Below, one piece after another: positions 8,465-16,301 of a stretch of 64,000 bases of DNA. Origin of the DNA: Polaribacter sp. Q13 (GTDB lineage: Bacteria > Bacteroidota > Bacteroidia > Flavobacteriales > Flavobacteriaceae). The stretch's first letter is position 1, and every line of letters begins with the position of its first letter. The notes beneath the pieces are model-generated. The model saw only the letters and a list, made by a program, of their open reading frames with translations. It did not search any database and was not told where the DNA came from. The translations under genes were made by a program, and so were the position numbers. The stretch covers positions 2,748,001 to 2,812,000 of the forward strand of contig NZ_CP074436.1 in NCBI RefSeq assembly GCF_016858305.2. The letters are read 5' to 3'.

Positions 8465-9757
8465 TTAACCTTGCATTAAATCTTCAATTTCTTCAGCCTC
8501 AATAGGAATATTACCCATTAAATTAAAAGGTGCACCTTTTTCCTGCACAACCACATCATCTTCTAAACGGATTCCAAAACCTTCCTTCGGAATGTAAATT
8601 CCTGGCTCTACGGTAAACACCATATTTGCTTGCATTGGTTCATGTAACAAACCATAATCATGTGTATCTAACCCCATGTGATGACTCGTTCCGTGCATAA
8701 AATATTGTTTATATGCAGGCCAATTTTTATCTTCATTTTGTACATCTGCCTTGTCTAACAAACCTAGTTTTAACAATTCAGCCGTCATAATTCCACCAAC
8801 CTCTACATGATAATCTTTCCACAAAGTTCCAGTAACTAATAATTTTGTAGCTTCTTTCTTAACATGATTTACGGCATTGTAAACTGCTTTTTGTCGGTCT
8901 GTAAACTTACCAGAAACAGGCACTGTTCTAGACAAATCACTTTTATAATTAGAAAATTCTGCAGCAATATCAAACAAAATTAAATCGCCCGCTTTACACT
9001 CTTTATTATTTTCTATATAATGTAAAACATTAGCGTTATTTCCGCTTGCAATAATTGGCGTGTATGCAAAACCTTTAGATCTATTTCTTACAAACTCGTG
9101 CAACAATTCTGCTTCAATTTCATATTCCCAAACACCAGGTTTTATAAAAGGTAAAATTCTACGGAATCCTTTTTCTGTAATATTACAAGCATGCTGAATT
9201 AAATCTAACTCAATCTGATCTTTTACAGAACGTAAGCGCTGTAAAATAGGGTTACTTTTAGCAACTGCATGTGCAGGATATTTTGCCAACAACCATTTTG
9301 TAAAACGATCTTCGCGTGTTTCTGTTTCTACATTAGCTCTATAATGTTCATTGGTATTTATATAAAAAGTATCTGCGTAGGTAGACATCTCAAACAACAC
9401 CTTTTCTAAATCTTGCAACCACAAAACCGTTTTAATTCCGCTTGTTTCAAAAGCAGCCTCTTTGGTTAGTTTTTCTCCTTCCCAAACCGCAATATGGTCA
9501 TTCGTTTCTCTAACAAATAAAACCTCTCTATAATTTTCATTTGGGCAATCTGGAAACAAAAGCAACACAGTTTCTTCTTGATCTGCACCAGTTAGATAAA
9601 AAATATCTCTATGCTGCTCAAAAGGCATTGTGCTGTCTGCACTAATCGGATAAATATCATTAGAATTAAAAACCGCGATACTATTTGCTTTCATTGCTGA
9701 AGCAAAATTTTTACGATTTTTTATAAATAATTTTGAGTCTATTTTATCGTATTTCAT
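8465..9757 (-). CDS. pepP: Aminopeptidase P family (Xaa-Pro aminopeptidase)
   Basis: Removes N-terminal residues preceding proline; cytoplasmic metallopeptidase of the M24 pita-bread fold. 430 residues, with an AMP_N N-terminal domain to about 140 and the catalytic domain after about 180. The five metal ligands are visible: D263, D274 (FDIAAEFSNYKSDLSRTVP), H359 (GTSHHMGLDTHD), E384 (EPGIYIP) and E399 (RLEDDVVV). A minus-strand -7 element TACCTTTG occupies 9788-9781, giving a short leader before ATG 9757. Monocistronic by context. Confidence 0.93.
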   Translation of the reverse strand: MKYDKIDSKLFIKNRKNFASAMKANSIAVFNSNDIYPISADSTMPFEQHRDIFYLTGADQEETVLLLFPDCPNENYREVLFVRETNDHIAVWEGEKLTKEAAFETSGIKTVLWLQDLEKVLFEMSTYADTFYINTNEHYRANVETETREDRFTKWLLAKYPAHAVAKSNPILQRLRSVKDQIELDLIQHACNITEKGFRRILPFIKPGVWEYEIEAELLHEFVRNRSKGFAYTPIIASGNNANVLHYIENNKECKAGDLILFDIAAEFSNYKSDLSRTVPVSGKFTDRQKAVYNAVNHVKKEATKLLVTGTLWKDYHVEVGGIMTAELLKLGLLDKADVQNEDKNWPAYKQYFMHGTSHHMGLDTHDYGLLHEPMQANMVFTVEPGIYIPKEGFGIRLEDDVVVQEKGAPFNLMGNIPIEAEEIEDLMQG

Positions 9758-9890
9758 ACTGAAAAATTTATGTTGAAATACAAAGGTAACAATATTTCGT
9801 CGGCAAAATATTTACAACGAATAATTTTATAAACTCTCTTTTCAAAAGAAATCTTTAATACTATAAAAGCCAATCAGTATTATCTTTTTT

Positions 9891-9988
9891 GGGCGTTCGA
9901 GCGGGCTTGTAATTTATCTTGAGCGAAGACGAAAGGTTGTATCTTTTTGCCAAAAAAGCAAAAAGGATGTCATTCCAATCCCTAACGC
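9891..9988 (+). repeat. Interspersed element, copy 1
   Basis: Runs from GGGCGTT to CCTAACGC and contains GAGCGGGCTTG, GTATCTTTTTGC, GCAAAAAGGATGTC and CAATCCCTAACGC. The same order of blocks occurs in reverse complement at 16082-16161. The ATCTTTTTGC / GCAAAAAGGAT blocks can pair to form a hairpin. Confidence 0.7.
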
Positions 9989-10032
9989 AAAAAAAAACAC
10001 AACAGTTATCATTTCGACTATAGTAGAAATCA

Positions 10033-10163
10033 CATAACAGTGATCACACAACACCAACCATACTTTATGTGATTTCTCAATCTCTAAAAAGCTCATTTCG
10101 AAATGACAAAACTGTGTGTAACAAAAACTGAACGCAAAAAAACAACAACAGTTGTCATTTCGA
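10033..10163 (+). repeat. 131-bp direct repeat, copy 1
   Basis: From CATAACAGTGATCACACAAC to GTTGTCATTTCGA. It matches 10241-10371 over its whole length with only a few differences (for example CCATAC/TAAACT and CTCTAAAA/CGCTAAAA). The offset between copies is 208 bases. Confidence 0.9.
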
Positions 10164-10240
10164 CAATAGGAGAAATAACATAACGGTGATCAGACAAAAC
10201 TGAGCCACAATACTTGTCATTTCGAAGTATTGAGAAATCC

Positions 10241-10371
10241 CATAACAGTGATCACACAACACCAACTAAACTTTATGTGATTTCTCAATCGCTAAAAAGC
10301 TCATTTCGAAATAACAAAACTGTGTGTACCAAAAACTGAACGCAAAAAAACAACAACAGTTGTCATTTCGA
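10241..10371 (+). repeat. 131-bp direct repeat, copy 2
   Basis: Second copy of the unit at 10033-10163. The 77 bases between the copies also contain a GTCATTTCGA-led unit (10216-10225) of the same repeat family. Confidence 0.9.
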
Positions 10372-10434
10372 AGCATTAACAAATAACAGACTTAGTGGTT
10401 ATTGAGTTGTATGAATAGTTCTTTAAAAGTAAAA

Positions 10435-10463
10435 ATCCTACAAGGTTAACAACCTTGTAGGAT
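10435..10463 (-). terminator. Terminator of the RhlE-type helicase gene
   Basis: A 13-bp perfect stem ATCCTACAAGGTT / AACCTTGTAGGAT with 3-base loop; read on the minus strand it is followed by TTTTTACTTTT. Confidence 0.85.
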
Positions 10464-10496
10464 AATAAAATTTGTGTAAATCCGTGAAATTAGTAT

Positions 10497-11816
10497 CTAA
10501 AAACGTTTCTTTTTAGGCGCTCCCGTTCTTCCTCTACCAGAAGTAGAACCTGCGGGTTTATTTCCTTTAAAATGAGGTTTTCTTTTTGGTTTATCTCCTT
10601 GAGAAGATCCAGAATTTCCACCTTTATTTTTCTTATTAAAAGAACCTTTACTTTGCGAAGCTGCTCTTTTAGGAGCTGCCGTATCTGTAGGCTCAAAACC
10701 TTCTACAATAGAAGTGTTTAATTTCTCTTTTAGTAATTTTTCAATTTCGTTTTGGTACTCAGTCTCTTCACTACAAACTAAAGAAATTGCTTCTCCCGCT
10801 GCTCCTGCTCTACCTGTTCTACCAATTCTATGTACATAATCTTCTGGTACATTTGGTAATTCAAAGTTAATAACGTGTGGTAATAAAGGAATATCTAAAC
10901 CACGTGCTGCAATATCTGTTGCAACCAATGCTTTAATGGTATTGTCTTTAAAAGTTCTTAATGCTTTTGTTCTTGCACCCTGACTTTTATTTCCGTGAAT
11001 TGCTGCTGCAGATATTCCTGCTTTTATCAATTTCTCTGTTAATTTATTAGCACCATGTTTTGTTCTTGTAAAGATTAAAACCTGATTCCAGTTTCCGTCT
11101 TTTATCAACTTAATCGTAAACTCTGTTTTTTGGCCTTTATCAACTTTATAAACATTATGAGTTACTTTTTTAGCTGTAGAATTCTGTGGTTCTGCTTCTA
11201 CAGAAACAGGATTATTTAAAATACCAGAAGCTAATTTTTTAATATCAGCAGAAAAAGTTGCAGAAAACATCAAATTCTGACGCTTTGCTGGCATAAAACT
11301 AATCAGTTTATTTAAATCTCTAGCAAAACCCATGTCTAACATTCTGTCTGCTTCATCAAGAATTAAAACATCAATTCTGTTAAAAGAAACTGCTTTCTGA
11401 CTGTGTAAATCTAATAATCTACCAGGTGTTGCTACTAAAATATCTACACCACTTCTTAACGTTGCAATCTGTGGTTTTGCATTAACTCCACCAAAAACTA
11501 CGGCAGATTTTATGTTTACATATTTACTATACTCTCTTACATTGTCATAAACTTGCGCAGCCAATTCTCTTGTTGGCGTTAACACTAGTGCTCTTAAAGG
11601 CCTATATTTTGGGTGCTTTGTTTCAGCTAAATGTTGTAATACTGGCAATGTAAAACCAGCTGTTTTCCCAGTTCCTGTTTGTGCAGAAGCTAAAATGTCT
11701 TTACCTTCTAAAATATGTGGAATTGCTTTTTCTTGTATTGGTGATGGTTTGGTATATCCTTTTTCTTCAACTGCTTTTACTAATGCAGCGGATAAACCTA
11801 AATCTTTAAATGTCAT
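10497..11816 (-). CDS. rhlE: DEAD-box RNA helicase, RhlE type
   Basis: ATP-dependent RNA helicase acting in RNA remodelling or ribosome assembly. 439 residues. Seen: Q motif ([15 protein letters not shown]), motif I AQTGTGKT at 45-52, [13 protein letters not shown] in [18 protein letters not shown] in MFSATF, and [10 protein letters not shown]. After about residue 375 the protein is a low-complexity Lys/Gly/Ser/Arg tail, typical of RhlE proteins and probably RNA-binding. A minus-strand -7 box TATCTTTG lies at 11869-11862, about 45 bases before the ATG. Confidence 0.92.
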   Translation of the reverse strand: MTFKDLGLSAALVKAVEEKGYTKPSPIQEKAIPHILEGKDILASAQTGTGKTAGFTLPVLQHLAETKHPKYRPLRALVLTPTRELAAQVYDNVREYSKYVNIKSAVVFGGVNAKPQIATLRSGVDILVATPGRLLDLHSQKAVSFNRIDVLILDEADRMLDMGFARDLNKLISFMPAKRQNLMFSATFSADIKKLASGILNNPVSVEAEPQNSTAKKVTHNVYKVDKGQKTEFTIKLIKDGNWNQVLIFTRTKHGANKLTEKLIKAGISAAAIHGNKSQGARTKALRTFKDNTIKALVATDIAARGLDIPLLPHVINFELPNVPEDYVHRIGRTGRAGAAGEAISLVCSEETEYQNEIEKLLKEKLNTSIVEGFEPTDTAAPKRAASQSKGSFNKKNKGGNSGSSQGDKPKRKPHFKGNKPAGSTSGRGRTGAPKKKRF

Positions 11817-11980
11817 AAAAATACTTTTTTGAAATCAACTTTATGTAGTTGTTTCAGCCTGCAAAGATACGATGTTTAAATTTGAAGTCGAATTTTTCTT
11901 AAAATTCCTTTTTATGTTAAATTTTTTGCTATTGAAAATACAAACAGTAATTTCAACACTTTAAACCAAACTAACTTATT

Positions 11981-14833
11981 ATGAAATCTATTTTCTCCTC
12001 TTTAGTATTCTTTTTTTCAGTAACTCTAGTTGCTCAAACCTCAACAGGTGGAGAGATTATTCAACAATCATTACAAAAGAAGTCTCAAATGATGAATTCT
12101 TCTTTGGTTAAAAATATTGAATTTACTAATATTGGTCCAACGGTGATGAGCGGTCGTGTAGTAGATATGGCCGTAAACCCAAAGAATACAACAGAATTTT
12201 ATGTGGGTTATGCTTCTGGAGGGCTTTGGTATACAAACAACAACGGAACTACTTTTACACCTCTTTTAGACAATTCGCTTACTCAAAATATTGGTGATAT
12301 TGCAGTTGATTGGAAAACCGGAACTATTTGGGTAGGCACAGGAGAAAAAAACTCTTCACGATCTAGTTATGCAGGAATTGGTATGCTAAAATCTACAGAT
12401 AAAGGGGAATCTTGGCAAAATGTTGGTTTGCCAGATTCTCATCACATTAGTAGAATTGTTATCAACCCTAAGAACCCGAATGAAGTTATTGTAGGTGCAA
12501 TTGGTCATTTATATTCTTCAAACGATGAAAGAGGGATTTTTAAAACTACAGATGGAGGAAAAACGTGGTCTAAAACATTATTTATTGATAAAAATACAGG
12601 AATTATAGACGTTGCAGTTGCTCCAGAAAACTTTAATATTATGTATGCTGCTTCTTGGGAAAGAGAACGTAAAGCATGGAATTTTAATGGAAATGGAAAT
12701 AATTCTGCCATTTATAAAAGTACGGATGCAGGAAGTTCTTGGTTTCGAATTTCAGACAAAAGTGGTTTCCCAACAGGAAATGGTGTTGGTAGAATTGGTT
12801 TAGCTGTTTTTAATAAAAATACGGTGTATGCTTTTCATGATAATCAATTTAGAAGAAAAGAGGAAAAGAAAACAGCATCTTCGAATGCATTAACAAAAGG
12901 TGATTTTAAAACAATGTCTGTAGATAATTTCTTACACTTATCAGATAAAAAACTAAATACCTATTTAAAAACTAACGGATTTCAAGAAAAATACAGGGCA
13001 GAAAATGTAAAGCAAATGGTACGTTCTGGAAATGTAAAACCTATTGATTTAGCTAAATATTTAGAAGATGCAAACTCGATGTTGTTTGACACACCAGTTA
13101 TTGGAGCCGAAGTTTTTAAAACAACAAACGGAGGGAAATCATGGAAAAAGACGCATAACGGAACTTTAGATGACTTGTATTATTCTTACGGGTATTATTT
13201 TGGAGAAATTAGAGTTGACTACCAAGATGAGAATGGAATTTATGTTTTAGGAGTTCCTATTTTAAAATCGAAAGACGGCGGAAAAACGTTTACTTCTATC
13301 AGTAAAGAAAACGTACATGCAGACCACCAAGCCTTGTGGGTAAACCCCAAAAAGAAAGGGCATTTAATTGATGGAAATGATGGTGGTTTAAATATTTCTT
13401 ATGATGATGGAGAAAATTGGATTAAGTTAAATGACCCTGCGGTTGGGCAATTTTATTCCGTGTATGCCGACAATCAAAAAAATTACAATGTTTATGGAGG
13501 CATGCAAGACAACGGAGTTTGGGTTGCACCTCACAACTCAAAAATTGACAAGTATTGGTACCAATCAGGTCAAAATCCGTACGAATCGATCATGGGAGGA
13601 GACGGAATGCAGGTTCAAGTAGATGACAGAAACCCAAATATTGTGTACACTGGCTACCAATTTGGAAATTATTATAGAATTGATAGAGAAACAGGAAATC
13701 AAAAGTACATTCAGCCAAAACATACTTTAGGCGAAAATCCGTATCGATTTAATTGGCAAACGCCAATTCATTTATCAAAATATAACCAAGATATTTTATA
13801 CTTGGGTGGTAATAAATTGCACCGTTCTTTAAATAAAGGCGATGATTGGGAAACCATTTCTGGCGATTTAACGAATGGAGGGAAAAAGGGAAATGTTGCA
13901 TACGGAACCTTAACATCCATTTCTGAAAGTCCGTTTCAATTTGGATTAATTTATACCGGTTCTGATGATGGTTTTGTAAATGTTACTAAAAATGGAGGAG
14001 GAAGTTGGACACGTATTTCTAACAATTTGCCACAGAATTTATGGGTTTCAAGAGTTGTCGCATCAAAATTTAAAAAGGAGCGTGTTTATGTAACTTTAAA
14101 CGGATACCGTTTTGATGATTTTACGCCTTACGTTTATATGTCTGATGATTATGGTCAAACCTGGAAAAACATTGGAAACTCAATTCCTACTTCTTCTGTA
14201 AACGTGATTAAAGAAGATTCTGAAAACCAAAATGTATTGTATTTAGGTACAGATAATGGTTTGTATGTTTCTTTTGATTTTGGAACTTCTTGGGAAGCTT
14301 TTAGCAAGAATTTACCAAATGTTGCCATTCATGATTTGGTGATTCAGCCAACTGCAAAACATTTAATTATTGGTACTCATGGTAGAAGTTTATACAAAGC
14401 AAATATTGCTCCTATTCAAGAGTTTACAAAAGGAATTAGAAAACATGACAACTTAGAGATTTTTACAATTAATTCTATTAGAAAAAGTGATTATTGGGGG
14501 AATTCTTGGAGCAAATGGTTAGATGCCAATACGCCGGAAATAAACATTCCATTTTATGTAAATTCTAGTAAAAAAATTCAAGTAGATATTTTTTCCGGAG
14601 ATACTGAATCAAGTTCAGCACAAGTAAAAGTTAACTCATTTTATGTAGATGCAGATAGAGGTTTTAACGAAGCTATTTATGATGCTTCTTTCTCTGAAAA
14701 AGGAAAAAAAGCGTATCAAAAAGTAAATAAAGAAACTGATTTAAAGAAAGCTAAAAACGAGGTTTATTATTTACCCAAAGGAAAATATATTGTTAAAATT
14801 GAGGATAAGAAAGGTGAGTTTAAAGTGGAATAA
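11981..14833 (+). CDS. Secreted Asp-box (BNR/VPS10-like) beta-propeller protein
   Basis: 950 residues with signal peptide ending near VALVAQT-type cleavage (MKSIFSSLVFFFSVTLVAQ). At least ten Asp-box motifs are visible, including STDKGESW, TTDGGKTW, STDAGSSW, TTNGGKSW, SKDGGKTF, SYDDGENW, SLNKGDDW, TKNGGGSW, SDDYGQTW and SFDFGTSW, so one or two sortilin-like propellers. Proteins of this kind are often annotated as glycosyl hydrolase or VPS10 domain proteins; no catalytic residues are recognisable. A helical insert at about 295-375 breaks the propeller. No type IX sorting domain is seen at the C terminus. Substrate unknown. Confidence 0.82.
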   Translation: MKSIFSSLVFFFSVTLVAQTSTGGEIIQQSLQKKSQMMNSSLVKNIEFTNIGPTVMSGRVVDMAVNPKNTTEFYVGYASGGLWYTNNNGTTFTPLLDNSLTQNIGDIAVDWKTGTIWVGTGEKNSSRSSYAGIGMLKSTDKGESWQNVGLPDSHHISRIVINPKNPNEVIVGAIGHLYSSNDERGIFKTTDGGKTWSKTLFIDKNTGIIDVAVAPENFNIMYAASWERERKAWNFNGNGNNSAIYKSTDAGSSWFRISDKSGFPTGNGVGRIGLAVFNKNTVYAFHDNQFRRKEEKKTASSNALTKGDFKTMSVDNFLHLSDKKLNTYLKTNGFQEKYRAENVKQMVRSGNVKPIDLAKYLEDANSMLFDTPVIGAEVFKTTNGGKSWKKTHNGTLDDLYYSYGYYFGEIRVDYQDENGIYVLGVPILKSKDGGKTFTSISKENVHADHQALWVNPKKKGHLIDGNDGGLNISYDDGENWIKLNDPAVGQFYSVYADNQKNYNVYGGMQDNGVWVAPHNSKIDKYWYQSGQNPYESIMGGDGMQVQVDDRNPNIVYTGYQFGNYYRIDRETGNQKYIQPKHTLGENPYRFNWQTPIHLSKYNQDILYLGGNKLHRSLNKGDDWETISGDLTNGGKKGNVAYGTLTSISESPFQFGLIYTGSDDGFVNVTKNGGGSWTRISNNLPQNLWVSRVVASKFKKERVYVTLNGYRFDDFTPYVYMSDDYGQTWKNIGNSIPTSSVNVIKEDSENQNVLYLGTDNGLYVSFDFGTSWEAFSKNLPNVAIHDLVIQPTAKHLIIGTHGRSLYKANIAPIQEFTKGIRKHDNLEIFTINSIRKSDYWGNSWSKWLDANTPEINIPFYVNSSKKIQVDIFSGDTESSSAQVKVNSFYVDADRGFNEAIYDASFSEKGKKAYQKVNKETDLKKAKNEVYYLPKGKYIVKIEDKKGEFKVE

Positions 14834-14855
14834 AATCCACAATTGTGTTCCCTAG

Positions 14856-14921
14856 AAGCATTGAGAAATCTTACAACAGAGATCACGCAACAATTAACAA
14901 ATTTTATCTGATTGATTTTAA
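14856..14921. repeat. Degenerate copy of the GAGAAATC..GATCAC repeat family
   Basis: AGCATTGAGAAATC, ACAACAGAGATCACGCAAC and the following TTTTATCTGATTGATTT parallel the unit around 10225-10290 (AGTATTGAGAAATC, ATAACAGTGATCACACAAC, CTTTATGTGATTTCTC). A single diverged copy in the spacer between two converging genes. Confidence 0.6.
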
Positions 14922-15019
14922 AAAAGTTAGCTCTCGTTTTTAATGAGTGCCTACATTATGAAAGCATTAAAACTAATATTAATAGCCTATAATTTTTTAG
15001 ATTTACAAAACAGGAAACT

Positions 15020-15943
15020 CTACAAGAAATCTAAGTCAATTTCGACACCGCTATCCAAAATAGAAACATGATTAAAAAATACATTTTGTCCGTTAAATTC
15101 AGCTTCAATTAACCAATAAGAACCTTTAAAATAAGAATTTAAAACAATTGCCTTTAAATCAGAGTTTTCTACTACTCTTATTTGATGAGGATATAATAGA
15201 ACATTTTTATTGTTGATAGAAATTTCATTTACATCGTCAAACAAAGCTGCAATATATTTTTCTTTTGGATTGCTGTAAATCTCTTTCGGAGAATTGTTTG
15301 CTAAAATTTTATTGTCTTTGATAATAATGAGTTTATCTGCAAAAGAAAGTGCATCATTTTTATCGTGTGTAGCAATAATACAAGCAATGTTTTTTGCTTT
15401 TAAATAACTGAATAAATTTCTACGTAAAGAGTTTTTCTTAAAGTTATCTATTTGTCCGAATGGTTCATCTAACAACAGTAACTCAGGTTCTTTTGCCAAG
15501 GCTCTCGCAATGGCAACACGCTGTTTTTGTCCGCCACTTAGGTTTTTAACCATGGTGTTGGCAAAAGTTTTCATTTGAATTACTTCTAATAATTCTTGTG
15601 TTCTTAATTCACTTTCTTCAGGATAAAACCGCGATAAGAATTTTTTAATATTTTCTGATACAGAAATGTAAGGCATTAAATCGAAATCTTGTGCTACATA
15701 TTTAAAGTTTTCGAAACCCGGAACAAGATGTTTCTTTGGACCAAATACTTGTTCTCTGTTCCAAAATATTTTTCCTTTATTTAAGTCTACTAATCCGTAA
15801 ATAGCTTTTAAAAGCGTCGATTTACCACAACCACTTTCTCCCATTACACACAAGTGCTCCCCTTGTTTTAAAGTGAATTTAAAATCGTTTAAAATTGATT
15901 TCTTTTTGTGATAAGAAAATGAAATGTTATCTACTTTTAGCAT
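15020..15943 (-). CDS. Orphan ABC transporter ATP-binding protein
   Basis: 307 residues. ATPase domain with Walker A GESGCGKST (about 37-45), Q-loop YVAQDFDLM, signature LSGGQKQRVAIARA, Walker B LLLLDEPF and the H-loop IIATHDK. After about residue 230 it has an extra domain (LYPHQIRVVENSDLKAIVLN...) reminiscent of the TOBE-like domains of importer ATPases. No permease or binding protein lies next to it, so the substrate is unknown. A strong promoter TTG-N20-TATTTTTG (15978-15976 and 15955-15948) leaves only four bases before the ATG, suggesting a leaderless mRNA. Confidence 0.85.
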   Translation of the reverse strand: MLKVDNISFSYHKKKSILNDFKFTLKQGEHLCVMGESGCGKSTLLKAIYGLVDLNKGKIFWNREQVFGPKKHLVPGFENFKYVAQDFDLMPYISVSENIKKFLSRFYPEESELRTQELLEVIQMKTFANTMVKNLSGGQKQRVAIARALAKEPELLLLDEPFGQIDNFKKNSLRRNLFSYLKAKNIACIIATHDKNDALSFADKLIIIKDNKILANNSPKEIYSNPKEKYIAALFDDVNEISINNKNVLLYPHQIRVVENSDLKAIVLNSYFKGSYWLIEAEFNGQNVFFNHVSILDSGVEIDLDFL

Positions 15944-16081
15944 ATTACAAAAATATGCTTATTAATAAAGAATTCCAAGGTTTTTGAATTCTTGCAGGTA
16001 AGTTAGGTTTTGAGTTATTATTGTTATGAGACTTCTCTATACCAAGTGACAAGTTTAAACTAAATGAGTTTAACAAACCCC

Positions 16082-16161
16082 GCGTTAGCGATTGAAACGA
16101 CATCCTTTTTGCTTTTTTGCAAAAAGATATAGTGTAAAGCGCGACCCTTGTGGTAACGCCC
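16082..16161 (-). repeat. Interspersed element, copy 2 (inverted)
   Basis: GCGTTAGCGATTGA, GACATCCTTTTTGC, GCAAAAAGATATA, GCGCGACCCTTG and AACGCCC repeat, in reverse complement, the block order of 9891-9988. It is diverged and somewhat shorter. Confidence 0.65.
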
Positions 16162-16219
16162 AACTTATTGATATAAGTTTCTAATTCTACAAAAACTATC
16201 ACGCAATAAGTCATAAAAA

Positions 16220-16243
16220 AAACCGACACTTTCGCATCGGTTT
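16220..16243 (-). terminator. Terminator of the M13 peptidase gene
   Basis: Stem AAACCGA / TCGGTTT with a GC-GAAA-GT inner loop; read on the minus strand it ends in a run of eight U. Confidence 0.75.
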
Positions 16244-16301
16244 AAATTTTCTTTACGCAAATATTTGCATACAGATTGTAATACTTAAAGACACTATGTG
16301 T

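Larger units (their letters stand above)
9758..10496. repeat. 739-bp gene-free region made of interspersed repeats
   Basis: No gene is credible here. From left to right it holds the pepP promoter (9781-9788), an interspersed element (9891-9988) also present inverted at 16082-16161, a 131-bp direct repeat (10033-10163 and 10241-10371), several GTCATTTCGA-anchored palindromic units, and the helicase terminator (10435-10463). A 60-codon open frame on the minus strand (9914-10096) is composed of repeat sequence. Confidence 0.85.
15944..16301. other. 358-bp spacer with inverted interspersed element and a terminator
   Basis: No credible gene. It contains the ABC ATPase promoter, the second, inverted copy of the 9891-9988 element (16082-16161), and the terminator of the M13 peptidase gene (16220-16243). 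A 94-codon open frame (15945-16229, minus) is made of this repeat material. Confidence 0.75.

Noticed and set aside
9914..10096. 60-codon open frame on the minus strand
   Set aside because: Made of repeat sequence from 9891 onward; no start context, no domain.
10033..10371. CRISPR-like repeats
   Set aside because: Only two 131-bp units and mixed palindromes, no regular 25-40 bp repeats with unique spacers, no cas genes.
10490..10696. 68-codon frame over the helicase tail
   Set aside because: Shadow of the low-complexity Lys/Gly-rich C terminus of the helicase.
15945..16229. 94-codon open frame between ABC ATPase and M13 gene
   Set aside because: Consists of interspersed-repeat and terminator sequence.
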